Shown piece after piece: positions 19,064-27,166 of a DNA stretch of 64,000 nucleotides. Both the position numbers and the translations under genes were made by a program. The stretch is from Anaerolineales bacterium (GTDB lineage Bacteria; Chloroflexota; Anaerolineae; Anaerolineales; Villigracilaceae): positions 2,046,001 through 2,110,000 of the forward strand of contig JABTTV010000001.1 in NCBI GenBank assembly GCA_015075725.1, in the 5' to 3' direction. How positions within the stretch are numbered: the stretch's first letter is position 1; each line of letters begins with the position of its first letter. The notes under the pieces were generated by a model. It did not search any database, was not told the origin of the DNA, and saw only the letters and a list, made by a program, of their open reading frames with translations.

Positions 19064-20613
19064 TTCGTCTCCTCGGACCTCGCTATAAATTATTTTTTCT
19101 GTTCTACGCGTTCGGCGCGGGGCTGACCCTCTTCATCGGACGGCTGACTGAATTCCACGCGCTTGGCAACGACTATTGGAACATCCTCTACTATGGGCGG
19201 CACATGACCCTTTCCCAGCCCGAGTCGCTCTACAACGGATTCTTCCCATTTGGATACGCCTTCCTTATCGGACAGATGCCCTTTACATATGTATTGCCGC
19301 TGTCGTACATTTTGAACGCGCTTCTTTTCGGTCTTTTTCTTGCTTCTGTTTCCACGCTTGTTTCCTACACCGGTTCAATTCCCGCCACGATCATTGCGTT
19401 CTACTCGGCGGTTGCCGCTCCCTTCGTTTATCAAAACGCCATCACCCTCGGTCCCGACATTGGCGCAGCGGCATTCACGGCATTTGCCGTTTTTCTATTA
19501 CTTAACGATTGGTTTTCTGAAGAACAGAGCAGGTTGACCGATTCCCGCGCTATCCTTGCCGGGATTTCACTCGGGCTTTCCTTCCTTTGGCGCACACATG
19601 CTTTGGTTTCCATCCTCGCCATCCTTGCCGGATATTTTCTGCTAACGAAGTTGCATCCGCTTCGTTCGTCGATTCTTCTGCTCGTTTCGACGATCAGCGT
19701 GGCAGGATTGCAGGTTCTCGTCAACCTTATTTCCGGTCACGGACCTTTCGAGACGGCGCAGGCATTCAATCTTTATAAATTCTTCCACGGCGTGGACTGG
19801 ACCCACCCGCCCGGACCGGAAGAGATCGAAAAGTTTTCCCTTTTCAAAACCATCACCGAAGACCCCGTCCGTGCCTGGGGTTTGTATCGACCTTTCCTTT
19901 TTTATTTCCTTTCGCATGCCTGGGCGGCGTTTCTGGCGTTCGCGCTCTCACCAAGGTCGCGTTTTGCCAGGTTTTCCCTCTTTTCATTCATCTTCATCCT
20001 TCTCTACGCAATCCCCATTTCCCTCAGTGACAGCGCCCGTTCGCCTGTCGTGCTGATGACGATCTTTCTGCCATCCGCCGCGATTTTGCTGGTTGTCTTG
20101 ATAGAAATTGCGAAAAGACCCCTTCCCAATCTCCATTTTCTTGAATGGGTCGTAACCGGGTTGTTCATTGCCGCCGGGTTTCAAACCTTTTCCAATTGGC
20201 TCCTTTACGACATCGGCATCACCCGCGCCGCGATTGCTGAACGCAGAGTCTTATCCGTCATCGAGCAAACCCTGGTCTCGAACGGCATGACATCCCCAAC
20301 CGAGGTCTTTGCAGACCGATATGATTTCTACACGCCGGCCACCATGCCTTACCGCGCGCGCAGCATCGATAAATGGTCGCTCGACTGGTTCTGGGGAATG
20401 GGGGAGGAATATCCGCTCCTGCCCAATGATTCATGGGAATCGTTTTCGACCGCATGCAGAGAGCAGGGCATTCGCTTCCTTGTCCTCGGTCCCAACAGTC
20501 ATTACCGCGGCGCGATCTTTCCCCCGATTTATGACGATCAAATTGACCTCGACGCCTTCGGTTTGCGCTTCATCGGGCAGCGGGGGAAGATGAGGATTTA
20601 CGAGATTAAATGA
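19060..20613 (+). CDS. Polytopic GT-C-like membrane protein 1
   Basis: This 517-residue protein has about 11 hydrophobic segments and a C-terminal soluble tail of about 120 residues ending in KMRIYEIK. An early periplasmic loop contains LTEFHALGNDYWN, an acidic position resembling the catalytic site of GT39/GT87 enzymes. The start is the ATG overlapping the MFS stop; upstream in-frame codons belong to the permease region. It overlaps the next gene by ATGA. The family is recognisable only at fold level, so function (mannosyl or other sugar transfer from polyprenyl phosphate) is inferred. Confidence 0.6.
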   Translation: MIRLLGPRYKLFFLFYAFGAGLTLFIGRLTEFHALGNDYWNILYYGRHMTLSQPESLYNGFFPFGYAFLIGQMPFTYVLPLSYILNALLFGLFLASVSTLVSYTGSIPATIIAFYSAVAAPFVYQNAITLGPDIGAAAFTAFAVFLLLNDWFSEEQSRLTDSRAILAGISLGLSFLWRTHALVSILAILAGYFLLTKLHPLRSSILLLVSTISVAGLQVLVNLISGHGPFETAQAFNLYKFFHGVDWTHPPGPEEIEKFSLFKTITEDPVRAWGLYRPFLFYFLSHAWAAFLAFALSPRSRFARFSLFSFIFILLYAIPISLSDSARSPVVLMTIFLPSAAILLVVLIEIAKRPLPNLHFLEWVVTGLFIAAGFQTFSNWLLYDIGITRAAIAERRVLSVIEQTLVSNGMTSPTEVFADRYDFYTPATMPYRARSIDKWSLDWFWGMGEEYPLLPNDSWESFSTACREQGIRFLVLGPNSHYRGAIFPPIYDDQIDLDAFGLRFIGQRGKMRIYEIK

Positions 20614-22142
20614 AATCGCGCCTCCAACTCTTCTTCAGGTCGGCGGAAGGGATTGGATTCCTCGCCGCCGTGATGGTCTCGATCCCATTGATCTTTCGCA
20701 ATGCGATCATCCACGATTTCCCCATGGGGTATGCCGGCTTGTTTACCCAAATGGCGAAACAGGTTGCCGAAGCGAATTTTGTTCTCCCAGCCGAGTCGCC
20801 TTATTATGGTCCGGGCGGAATTCCATTTGCCTATCCGCCTTTTGGTTTGTATCTTCTGGCAGTCTTCATCAAGATCACTGGGAAGTACTTCATCTTCCTG
20901 CGCTGGCTTCCTCCCTTGTTTGGTTTGGTTTCAGTGTGTCTGACGTACCTCCTCGCGCAAAAATTTTTCAAGCTTCCTTTCGCGTCCATGACGGCGGCGA
21001 TCCTGGCGGCCGCATCGTTGGATCTGCATACCGCACATATCTGGTCGTCGGGGATCGTCCGCGGGCTCGCTTTCATTTTCACGATCCTTTTCATAATCGC
21101 CTACTCCTCAAACCCGGAGCTGCGAACGCCGAGGAGATTGATGGTGTCGAGCCTTTTCTTCGGGCTTGCGGTGCTCAGTCACCTTGCTTATGGCTTGTTC
21201 TGTTTTTTCTGGCTCGCAGCCGCTTCTTTTTCGATCCGGCATTGGAAAAAATCCCTGATCGATACGGTCAGCATAGGTCTGGGCGCGGGACTTTTAGCAA
21301 GCGTGTGGGTCCTCCCGGTCGCATCCCTGCATGGATGGGATGTTTTCTGGGGGGCTTTGAATTCCCATGGGGGCAATGCCTTTTTTGTCGAGGCTGTGAG
21401 CATTTCCGGCTTGATACGGCTGTTGTATTTCAACCTAACCCCATTAGTGTCAAATCCTCTCTTAGCGGGGCTGGTGGTTATAGGGATTTTTTATTTGTTG
21501 CGGCATGGATATTTTCGATTCGTGTTTTTCTTTTTACTAGTGACCCTTTTCTTTCCTGAAAATGCCCGCTTTGTATCATGGCTTGGATGTTTCACTGCCG
21601 GGTATGGGCTCTGGTCGATCTCCGATCGATTACGCGGCTGGGGTGCGAGATTCGTAAACGTCCCCCGATTTATCTGGATCGTGATCGTCATGTTCCCGGC
21701 GCTTGCCTTGCTTTGGCTGGATGGATTTTCCTCTGTGGGGCGCTTTACACCGCTTCTTACCGAATCTGTGCTTGATTTACAGGCGAAACGGTCGGAAGTG
21801 TTCCAGGATGATGGAAGGTATCTCGCCTTATTGATCCAGGATGAAGCGGAGTGGATGCCTTTCCTTTTGGAACTGGATCCGCTCGTATCTCAGTGGGGGA
21901 GTGAATGGCTTGGCGATTACGACGAGCAGACCCGATTGATGTCCCTATTTCAGACCTGCCGCAAGGAGAAGGACTGGGCATGTGTAAATTCCGCGTTGAA
22001 TGAAACTGGTGCAGCGCCCCGCTTCATCATTACCTATCGGATCGAGGAAAAACTGAACGAACAAATCTCGGCGGACGATGCCTGGGCGGAAATCTATGCC
22101 AATAGACGGTATATCGTCTGGCAGGTGGTCGAGGCGCGTTGA
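20610..22142 (+). CDS. Polytopic GT-C-like membrane protein 2
   Basis: This 510-residue protein has the same architecture as its upstream neighbour: roughly 11 hydrophobic helices, a first loop with IIHDFPMGYAG, and a soluble C-terminus. An ESPYYGPGGIPFAYPP segment after the second helix is typical of 6-pyruvoyl/PMT-like membrane glycosyltransferases that bind lipid-linked sugars. The ATGA overlap shows coupling to the preceding gene. It closes a three-gene operon that ends at a strong bidirectional terminator. Confidence 0.6.
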   Translation: MKSRLQLFFRSAEGIGFLAAVMVSIPLIFRNAIIHDFPMGYAGLFTQMAKQVAEANFVLPAESPYYGPGGIPFAYPPFGLYLLAVFIKITGKYFIFLRWLPPLFGLVSVCLTYLLAQKFFKLPFASMTAAILAAASLDLHTAHIWSSGIVRGLAFIFTILFIIAYSSNPELRTPRRLMVSSLFFGLAVLSHLAYGLFCFFWLAAASFSIRHWKKSLIDTVSIGLGAGLLASVWVLPVASLHGWDVFWGALNSHGGNAFFVEAVSISGLIRLLYFNLTPLVSNPLLAGLVVIGIFYLLRHGYFRFVFFFLLVTLFFPENARFVSWLGCFTAGYGLWSISDRLRGWGARFVNVPRFIWIVIVMFPALALLWLDGFSSVGRFTPLLTESVLDLQAKRSEVFQDDGRYLALLIQDEAEWMPFLLELDPLVSQWGSEWLGDYDEQTRLMSLFQTCRKEKDWACVNSALNETGAAPRFIITYRIEEKLNEQISADDAWAEIYANRRYIVWQVVEAR

Positions 22143-22165
22143 GTTTCGCATCAGGCTTGAGAAAA

Positions 22166-22199
22166 AAAAGAGTCTGCGGAAAACGCAGACTCTTTTTAT
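22166..22199. terminator. Bidirectional terminator
   Basis: AAAGAGTCTGCG and CGCAGACTCTTT form a 12-bp stem with a GAAAA-type loop, with A and T tracts on both sides. Confidence 0.85.
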
Positions 22200-22209
22200 A
22201 ACGTCCGGG

Positions 22210-22860
22210 CTAGCGTTTGATCTTCTTCCCGCCTTTAATTCCGGTTGACCTTAAAGACCTGCCAGCCGAAGCCGCGCCGCTTGACCTGGATGTCCTGGCT
22301 GGCTTCATGCCGCTCCCGATATTTTTACCGAACATACTCAAAGTTGTATTGAGCGCTTTTTCCGCATCGGCTTCGTTCATGCCTGTGCGTCTGGTCAATT
22401 CATTGATCATGCCGCTCTGATAAAGGATGTTCGGATCGACCTTGCCGGAACCCATCTGAGTGAGCATATCGTCGAGGTCGAAGGTATTCGAATCACGCCC
22501 CGATGTGGGGTGATGCGCCAGTAATTTATGCGCCACGAGGGAGACGACAACCATGGCGATCTCGGGCGGGATGTTCATCTTTTTGGCGAGTTTCGCGACG
22601 AAAGGCTGCAGCAGCATCATGAGCGGATTGCTCCCCGCCATGGGCTGGCTCATGGACCCGGGCTGATTCCCTCCCATGAACATTTCGAGCATGCCCATCA
22701 TGTTACCCAATCCACCCTGTTGACCCGCTCCTGGCATTTGTGGTTGACCTCCGCCAAGCAAGCCGCCGATCAGGTCGGTCATTGGGTCTGAGCTCTGGCT
22801 GGGCATGCCGCCTTGCTGACGGGAATTGACGAGCACCTTGAGGATATCTTCCATTGACAT
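22210..22860 (-). CDS. Gly/Met/Gln-rich protein with DUF937-like C-terminal part
   Basis: This 216-residue protein has a low-complexity N-terminal half rich in Gly, Met, Gln and Pro (about 15-85). A helical region follows (FVAKLAKKMNIPPEIAM), then a segment SGMINELTRRTGMNEADAEK resembling DUF937/YidB-type repeats. The tail is very basic (RSLRSTGIKGGKKIKR) and may bind nucleic acid or membrane phosphates. No signal peptide is present. AAGGAG precedes the ATG. It follows the FmdB gene on the same strand, but a terminator lies between. Function unknown. Confidence 0.65.
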   Translation of the reverse strand: MSMEDILKVLVNSRQQGGMPSQSSDPMTDLIGGLLGGGQPQMPGAGQQGGLGNMMGMLEMFMGGNQPGSMSQPMAGSNPLMMLLQPFVAKLAKKMNIPPEIAMVVVSLVAHKLLAHHPTSGRDSNTFDLDDMLTQMGSGKVDPNILYQSGMINELTRRTGMNEADAEKALNTTLSMFGKNIGSGMKPARTSRSSGAASAGRSLRSTGIKGGKKIKR

Positions 22861-22877
22861 GCGATTTCTCCTTGGTT

Positions 22878-22904
22878 AAAAAAAGCGCGGCGATGGCGCC
22901 GCGC
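22878..22904 (-). terminator. Terminator between the zinc-ribbon gene and the Gly/Met-rich gene
   Basis: On the minus strand GCGCGGCG-CCAT-CGCCGCGC is followed by TTTTTTT. Confidence 0.8.
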
Positions 22905-22914
22905 CAGTGGTTTC

Positions 22915-23181
22915 CTAGCTTTCCGATTTTTCAGGGGAGGGCTTGGTTTCGGGTTTACTTTCCGTCGAGGATTTTTTCGAAGTAGTACTCTCTCCCGAGC
23001 GCGATTTGTGGTCGGTGGCGTAGAATCCGGATCCCTTGAAGATGATCTTGGTGGGGGTGATGATCTTTTTAAGTGCTTTCTTGCGGCATTCGGGGCAGGT
23101 CTTCAACGGCGCATCGGTGAAGGATTGCTGGCGTTCGAATTGCACTCCGCAATTCTCGCATCGATAGGTATAGACGGGCAT
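22915..23181 (-). CDS. FmdB-family zinc-ribbon protein
   Basis: This 88-residue protein begins MPVYTYRCENC and carries two CxxC knuckles (Cys8/Cys11 and Cys29/Cys32), the FmdB-type zinc ribbon (a putative regulator family). The C-terminal 35 residues are Ser/Thr/Lys/Glu-rich and probably disordered. AAGGAG sits before the ATG. Members occur widely as single small genes; the biochemical role is not established. Confidence 0.82.
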   Translation of the reverse strand: MPVYTYRCENCGVQFERQQSFTDAPLKTCPECRKKALKKIITPTKIIFKGSGFYATDHKSRSGESTTSKKSSTESKPETKPSPEKSES

Positions 23182-23274
23182 ACGTGCTCTCCTTGCTTCT
23201 TTCTTTAATTACCTGGTTACGTTGGAGGCATTATAGCGTGCATGGATGGACGTGGCAAGCCTGAACAAGTGGCA

Positions 23275-23283
23275 TGTTATAAT
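23275..23283 (+). promoter_or_regulatory. Extended -10 promoter of the selenoprotein gene
   Basis: TGTTATAAT is a perfect extended -10 (TGnTATAAT). No good -35 is visible, which is normal for this promoter type. The predicted transcript would start near 23290, just before the 12-bp hairpin. Confidence 0.55.
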
Positions 23284-23296
23284 TTTCTTATATTAC

Positions 23297-23329
23297 AGAC
23301 CTGACGGGTTTCAAATGCCCGTCAGGTCT
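23297..23329. repeat. Perfect 12-bp inverted repeat in the selenoprotein leader
   Basis: AGACCTGACGGG and CCCGTCAGGTCT are exact complements around a 9-base loop. It lies between the promoter and the ribosome binding site of the selenoprotein gene. Its AGACCT...AGGTCT frame matches the element at 26795-26827, so the two may belong to one repeat family. Confidence 0.75.
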
Positions 23330-23342
23330 TCTGGAGTAAAAA

Positions 23343-23582
23343 ATGTTGAAGATCGAGATCGTCTACTGCGCAGTCTGACATTACACGGGCCGGGCCGTGA
23401 GCCTGGCAGACGAGTTGCTGAAGAATTACGAGCATGTCATCGAGGCGCTGATTCTTGTCCCCTCGGGCGAAGGCAGGTTCGAGGTCAGCGCGAACGGGAA
23501 GTTGATCTACTCCAAATTGCAGACCAAGCGTCATGCCGAGGCAGGGGAGATTCTCGGTCTCATCTCGAAGATGGTTGATTAA
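23343..23582 (+). CDS. Rdx/SelW-family selenoprotein with in-frame UGA (Sec12)
   Basis: Reading from the ATG at 23343 (CTGGAGT upstream), the frame gives MLKIEIVYCAV, then TGA at 23376-23378, then HYTGRAVSLADELLK and a normal Rdx/SelT-SelW-SelH ending (FEVSANGKLIYSK, TKRHAEAGEI). With TGA read as selenocysteine the product is 79 residues and has the family's redox motif as CxxU (Cys9, Sec12). Cysteine homologues have CxxC at this place. A bacterial-type SECIS hairpin follows the UGA. Conventional gene calling would begin at 23397 and lose the active site. The protein is a small thioredoxin-fold redox protein of the cytosol. selA, selB, selC and selD are not in this window. Confidence 0.85.
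23389..23407 (+). promoter_or_regulatory. Candidate bacterial SECIS element
   Basis: GCCGGGC pairs with GCCTGGC (one G-U) around the five-base loop CGUGA. The loop begins 18 bases after the UGA and has G as its second base, which fits the general bacterial SECIS pattern (small stem-loop, G near the start of the loop, about 16-37 bases from UGA). A shorter alternative stem, CACGG/CCGTG, competes. Confidence 0.65.
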
Positions 23583-23625
23583 CCATAGGGCGGGCTTGCC
23601 ATACCCCATGGGTTAATTCAAAATT

Positions 23626-23653
23626 TTGTCGGGCGAGAATCCTGACCTACAAT
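23626..23653 (+). promoter_or_regulatory. Possible trpS promoter
   Basis: TTGTCG (23626-23631) and TACAAT (23648-23653) are separated by 16 bases. No T-box-like or tandem-Trp leader is seen in the short upstream region. Confidence 0.4.
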
Positions 23654-23671
23654 ACAAACTAAGGAATACGA

Positions 23672-24658
23672 ATGGCAATAAAAGGACGAGTGTTTTCTGG
23701 CGCACGCCCCACCGGCCGCCAGCATTTGGGGAATTATCTTGGGGCGATCCAAAACTATGTGGAATTGCAGACCGACTACGATTGCGTCTATTGCATCGTG
23801 GACGTCCATGCGTTGACGACAGTGGAAACCACGCAGGAGCTTCGCAAAAACACCTTTGAAATGGCGCTCGATTGGCTTGCGGCGGGGATTCGCCCGGAAG
23901 ATTCGATTTTGTTCGTGCAGTCGCATGTGCCCGAAGTGATGGAACTGCACACCTATCTTTCAATGGTCACCCCGCTCGGTAAACTGACCGACCTGCCAAC
24001 CTTCAAGGAAAAGGTGCGCCAACAGCCGGAAAATGTAAACTACGGTTTGCTCGGCTACCCCGTATTGATGACCGCCGATATTGTTCTTTATAAAACCGAT
24101 ATCGTCCCCGTCGGCATTGACCAGGCTCCGCACATCGAGTTTGCGCGCGAGACCGTCCGCTCGTTCAATTATCGCTTCAATACTAAGGCGTTGATCGAAC
24201 CGCAGGTCAAGCACACAGAAGTGAAGAAAGTCCTCGGCATCGATGGGAAAGAGAAGATGAGCAAAAGTCTTAATAATCATATCGAACTGGCGCTCGCCCC
24301 CGAAGAGACCGTCAAACGTGTGCGTGAGATGGTCACCGACCCGGCACGCCAGCGCAAGTCCGATCCCGGCAATCCAGATATCTGTAACGTGTTCACGATG
24401 CATAGGATATTCTCTCCGCAGGAAGAAGTGGACATGATCAACATCGAATGCCGCAAAGCGGGCATCGGCTGCGTGGATTGCAAACTGCGTTTTGCTGCCA
24501 ATCTTAATAAACATCTGGAACCCTTCCGCGCCAGACGCGCTGCGTTTGAAGCCAAGCCATCCGAAGTGCAGGATGTTCTTGACCATGGCGGTAAACGCGC
24601 CCGTGCCATTGCGCAAGCGACGATGGCGGAAGTCCGCGAGGCGATGAAACTACCGTAA
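23672..24658 (+). CDS. trpS: Tryptophan-tRNA ligase
   Basis: This 328-residue class I synthetase charges tRNA-Trp. The HIGH-equivalent is HLGN (residues 18-21) and the KMSKS loop is exact (195-199). GIDQAPHIEFARE is the family's adenylate-binding helix. A C-terminal segment GIGCVDCKLRFA replaces the standard anticodon-recognition text found in proteobacterial enzymes and is shared by several deep-branching bacteria. AAGGA precedes the ATG. A tRNA-Trp gene lies 12 kb downstream in the tuf operon. Confidence 0.95.
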   Translation: MAIKGRVFSGARPTGRQHLGNYLGAIQNYVELQTDYDCVYCIVDVHALTTVETTQELRKNTFEMALDWLAAGIRPEDSILFVQSHVPEVMELHTYLSMVTPLGKLTDLPTFKEKVRQQPENVNYGLLGYPVLMTADIVLYKTDIVPVGIDQAPHIEFARETVRSFNYRFNTKALIEPQVKHTEVKKVLGIDGKEKMSKSLNNHIELALAPEETVKRVREMVTDPARQRKSDPGNPDICNVFTMHRIFSPQEEVDMINIECRKAGIGCVDCKLRFAANLNKHLEPFRARRAAFEAKPSEVQDVLDHGGKRARAIAQATMAEVREAMKLP

Positions 24659-24725
24659 GTGATACATTGGGAATTGGCAAGTTGGTTTTCGACGACCTGC
24701 CAATTTACCGATCTATTTTCCTCAC

Positions 24726-25163
24726 ATGCGCGTTCTTATCCAGCGAGTATCCAAAGCCAGCGTTATCGTCGAAGGACAGACCATTTCCAGCATCGGAAAA
24801 GGTCTGTTGATTTTATTGGGCGTCGGTCACGGCGATGGGGAAGATTCTGCCCGATTCCTCGCCGAAAAGACAGCCAATTTACGGATATTCGAGGACGAGC
24901 AGGGCAAGACCAACCTTTCGGTTTTGGATGTCAAAGGGGAGGTTATCGTTGTTTCGCAGTTCACACTCTATGCAGACACGCGCAAAGGACGACGCCCTTC
25001 CTTCATCGACGCCGCTTTGCCCGCTGCTGCCGAACCGCTGGTGAATCGATTCGTCGAGCTCCTTCGTTCACACGACGTTCCAACTCAAACTGGGAAGTTT
25101 GGCGCGCACATGGAGGTCGAGATCCACAACGACGGACCTGTCACGATCTGGCTCGAGAAATAA
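24726..25163 (+). CDS. dtd: D-aminoacyl-tRNA deacylase
   Basis: This 145-residue protein hydrolyses D-aminoacyl-tRNAs and glycyl-tRNA-Ala. It has both signature motifs, SQFTLYAD and a C-terminal [11 protein letters not shown] (the family's Gly-cisPro-type motif here reads NDGPVT). Length is normal. No Shine-Dalgarno sequence precedes the ATG. A hairpin with an AATTGGCA/TGCCAATT stem lies between trpS and this gene (24669-24707), without a T tract. Clustering with trpS makes sense for tRNA charging quality control. Confidence 0.94.
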   Translation: MRVLIQRVSKASVIVEGQTISSIGKGLLILLGVGHGDGEDSARFLAEKTANLRIFEDEQGKTNLSVLDVKGEVIVVSQFTLYADTRKGRRPSFIDAALPAAAEPLVNRFVELLRSHDVPTQTGKFGAHMEVEIHNDGPVTIWLEK

Positions 25164-25166
25164 TCC

Positions 25167-25652
25167 ATGAAGCGGCCCAACTTTATACAGCGTCAGATTC
25201 ACCGCATCTTGATGATCCGCCCTGTGACTGAACTGTTGGCTCCACATACCGTTGCAATCGATAAATTCTTTCTCAAATTGACAAGAGGCAGGCAAACCCT
25301 CTCGGAACTGGCGGGATGGAATATCGTCCATGTATCCATGGTTGGCGCGAAATCGGGCAGGGTGATCGATCTTATCCTTATCGCCATCGCCTGTGAGGAG
25401 AAATTTGCCCTCATCGCTTCGAACTTTGGGCGCCCGCATCACCCGAAATGGTATTTTAATTTGCTGAATACGCCCAAGTGCAGGGTCCGGGTCAATGGAG
25501 AGTATCTGGATTACGTCGCGCGTGAAGCGGAAGGCGAGGAGCATGAGAGGTTTTGGCAGTTGGCCGTGGATCACTATGCCGGGTATGAAAAATACAAGGA
25601 AAGAGCCGCGCCTCGTCGCATTCCGGTCATCCTCCTCGAGCCGGTGAAATGA
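25167..25652 (+). CDS. Deazaflavin-dependent nitroreductase-like protein (DUF385/Ddn family)
   Basis: This 161-residue split-barrel protein has GWNIVHVSMVGAKSGR followed by NFGRPHHPKWYFNLLNTP, the typical Ddn-family cofactor region. Mycobacterial Ddn uses coenzyme F420H2 to reduce quinones and activate nitroimidazoles. Its presence suggests F420 or FMN use in this organism, but the deazaflavin pathway is not in the window. It starts 3 bases after dtd, so the two are co-transcribed. A terminator follows. Confidence 0.75.
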   Translation: MKRPNFIQRQIHRILMIRPVTELLAPHTVAIDKFFLKLTRGRQTLSELAGWNIVHVSMVGAKSGRVIDLILIAIACEEKFALIASNFGRPHHPKWYFNLLNTPKCRVRVNGEYLDYVAREAEGEEHERFWQLAVDHYAGYEKYKERAAPRRIPVILLEPVK

Positions 25653-25728
25653 TTGCCAAGATTAGAATTTCATGATAAATTAAGCCTTGAAGGATGCAAG
25701 AGGTTTTCGTTGCGGAAGGAAGAAGACA

Positions 25729-25762
25729 ACGGCTCAAAGCAAGACCTGAGCCGTATTTTTTT
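25729..25762 (+). terminator. Terminator upstream of the cold-shock gene
   Basis: ACGGCTCA and TGAGCCGT form an 8-bp stem followed by ATTTTTTT. It ends the dtd operon, or may attenuate if the cold-shock promoter lies further upstream. Confidence 0.75.
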
Positions 25763-25820
25763 ACCACCCGATGAACACAACTGCGTCACCCAATTCTTTA
25801 CTTTTGCTCAGGAGGCAAAT

Positions 25821-26030
25821 ATGGCTGAACGTATCATCGGCACGGTGAAGTGGTTCAATGGAACCAAAGGCTACGGTTTCATCGAGCGTGAAGGCGGTCC
25901 CGACGTCTTCGTCCACTTTTCCGCCATTCGCGGTGATGGCTTCAAGAACCTGCAAGAGGGACAGAAGGTGGAATTTACCATCGAACAGGGTCCCAAAGGC
26001 TTGCAAGCCGCGGATGTTGTGGTTCTTTAA
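25821..26030 (+). CDS. Cold-shock domain protein
   Basis: This 69-residue single-domain RNA chaperone has RNP1 (KGYGFIE) and RNP2 (VFVHFS) motifs and the usual start [11 protein letters not shown]. The ATG at 25821 follows AGGAGG by 6 bases; the longer open frame upstream is leader. CspA-type proteins melt RNA structure and often act in antitermination. Monocistronic with a strong terminator. Confidence 0.95.
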   Translation: MAERIIGTVKWFNGTKGYGFIEREGGPDVFVHFSAIRGDGFKNLQEGQKVEFTIEQGPKGLQAADVVVL

Positions 26031-26042
26031 TCGAACCTGATG

Positions 26043-26077
26043 AAAGAGCCTCGTCGTGAGACGGGGCTCTTTTTTCT
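26043..26077 (+). terminator. Terminator of the cold-shock gene
   Basis: AAAGAGCCTCGTC pairs with GACGGGGCTCTTT around GTGA, followed by TTTTCTTTT. Confidence 0.85.
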
Positions 26078-26136
26078 TTTCGAAACCGGACTTTTCCTGA
26101 TCGATTATTTTTTCTCCCCTCAGACCTTCATCTACT

Positions 26137-26892
26137 CTATGGCATCGCTTCACCCGGGACCCAAAGCCGGGCATCCACCTCGACAGCCATTGCCCCCGCC
26201 GTGAGCATGGACTCGACATCCGCGTGCGACCACACGCCGCCCGACCCGATGACCGGCAGCCCGATCATCCCTGCCGATCTGACGATATCCAATGAACGTG
26301 GAAACAGCGATTGTCCGTACATCCTTCCAGTGATCAAATCTCCAGTTCTGTCGTAAAGTGCCCCCCTTGGCGGCGCGATGCTGATCGCGCTAGCCCCGCC
26401 GTCCATCAGTGGACGCCCCAAGGTCAATACCTGTTCGTGCGGAAGCGCAAAGATGAGCGGAATTTCTCCCAAACACATCTCCAGATTCAATAGAATGATG
26501 TCATCTGCCAGCAGAGGCGCAAAACCGAGTTGGACCGCCATTACATTTTCCACAGTCTCCAACTCGCGCACCATGTTTTGGGTTTCCTCGGGCCGATCCG
26601 CCATGAGGTGGACGATGATCGGCAGTTCGGCGCGATTCCATTTGGCGGAAAATTTCTTTAGTACTGAGTGAAAGCCCGGGTTGGGTAAACCTGTATGGAG
26701 GAGGAATCCTCCAGGGAACTCGACCAAAGATGGGTGGAGGGTCGCTACACGGGGGCGAAGGGAGACGGGATTCGTCACGAACGCGCCAAGTTCGAGACCT
26801 CCGAGGTTTTTAAGACCTCGGAGGTCTGGGACGAAACCCAGCGATCCCGCCGCGTTGATTAGCGGTTTGCTAAAAAACAAGTCTCGTTTCAT
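26137..26892 (-). CDS. Dihydroorotate dehydrogenase-like FMN TIM-barrel protein
   Basis: This 251-residue protein has DHOD-like strands: PLINAAGSLGF, FVTNPVSLRPR, LLHTGLPNPG, PIIVHLMADR and LPVIGSGGVWS near the phosphate-binding end. The catalytic base region is not clearly conserved, so classical pyrD activity is doubtful. The chosen start (MKRDLFF at 26892) has no clear ribosome binding site; the frame continues 5' without similarity. A perfect 13-bp inverted repeat (26795-26827) lies inside the gene and encodes LRGLKNLGGLE near residue 25-35, a probable repeat insertion. Neighbours give no pathway clue. Confidence 0.6.
   Translation of the reverse strand: MKRDLFFSKPLINAAGSLGFVPDLRGLKNLGGLELGAFVTNPVSLRPRVATLHPSLVEFPGGFLLHTGLPNPGFHSVLKKFSAKWNRAELPIIVHLMADRPEETQNMVRELETVENVMAVQLGFAPLLADDIILLNLEMCLGEIPLIFALPHEQVLTLGRPLMDGGASAISIAPPRGALYDRTGDLITGRMYGQSLFPRSLDIVRSAGMIGLPVIGSGGVWSHADVESMLTAGAMAVEVDARLWVPGEAMP
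26795..26827. repeat. Perfect 13-bp inverted repeat inside a coding region
   Basis: AGACCTCCGAGGT and ACCTCGGAGGTCT are exact complements around a 7-base loop. It keeps the frame of the DHOD-like gene. It shares the AGACCT...AGGTCT ends and length with the 23297-23329 element. Confidence 0.8.
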
Positions 26893-27166
26893 AGGTATTC
26901 CATATCGTTGCGAGGAACCAGGATGATATTTTACGATGGTTCCCGGCGGCTTGGGTATCGAATTGGAGCATCCCACCATTGGGGTGTTGCCTGTAATCGG
27001 TATGACGCTTAAGATGGGAAGCGCACCCGTGAGGCACCCCATCTCGCTGTCATTAATGGGCGGTCATGGAAAACGCATTTCGCTGACAATACCACGCTTT
27101 CCCGGGGCGAAGTTCACAAGGCTTGCTGAGAATGGGTGCATCGAATAACTTTATTGGAGAGAGAGC

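Noticed and set aside
23397..23582. 61-codon stub as a complete gene
   Set aside because: It begins after the UGA and lacks the redox motif; similarity to Rdx proteins continues upstream through the UGA from 23343.
23583..23671. T-box or Trp attenuator before trpS
   Set aside because: The spacer is under 90 bases with no T-box sequence, no specifier stem and no Trp-rich peptide.
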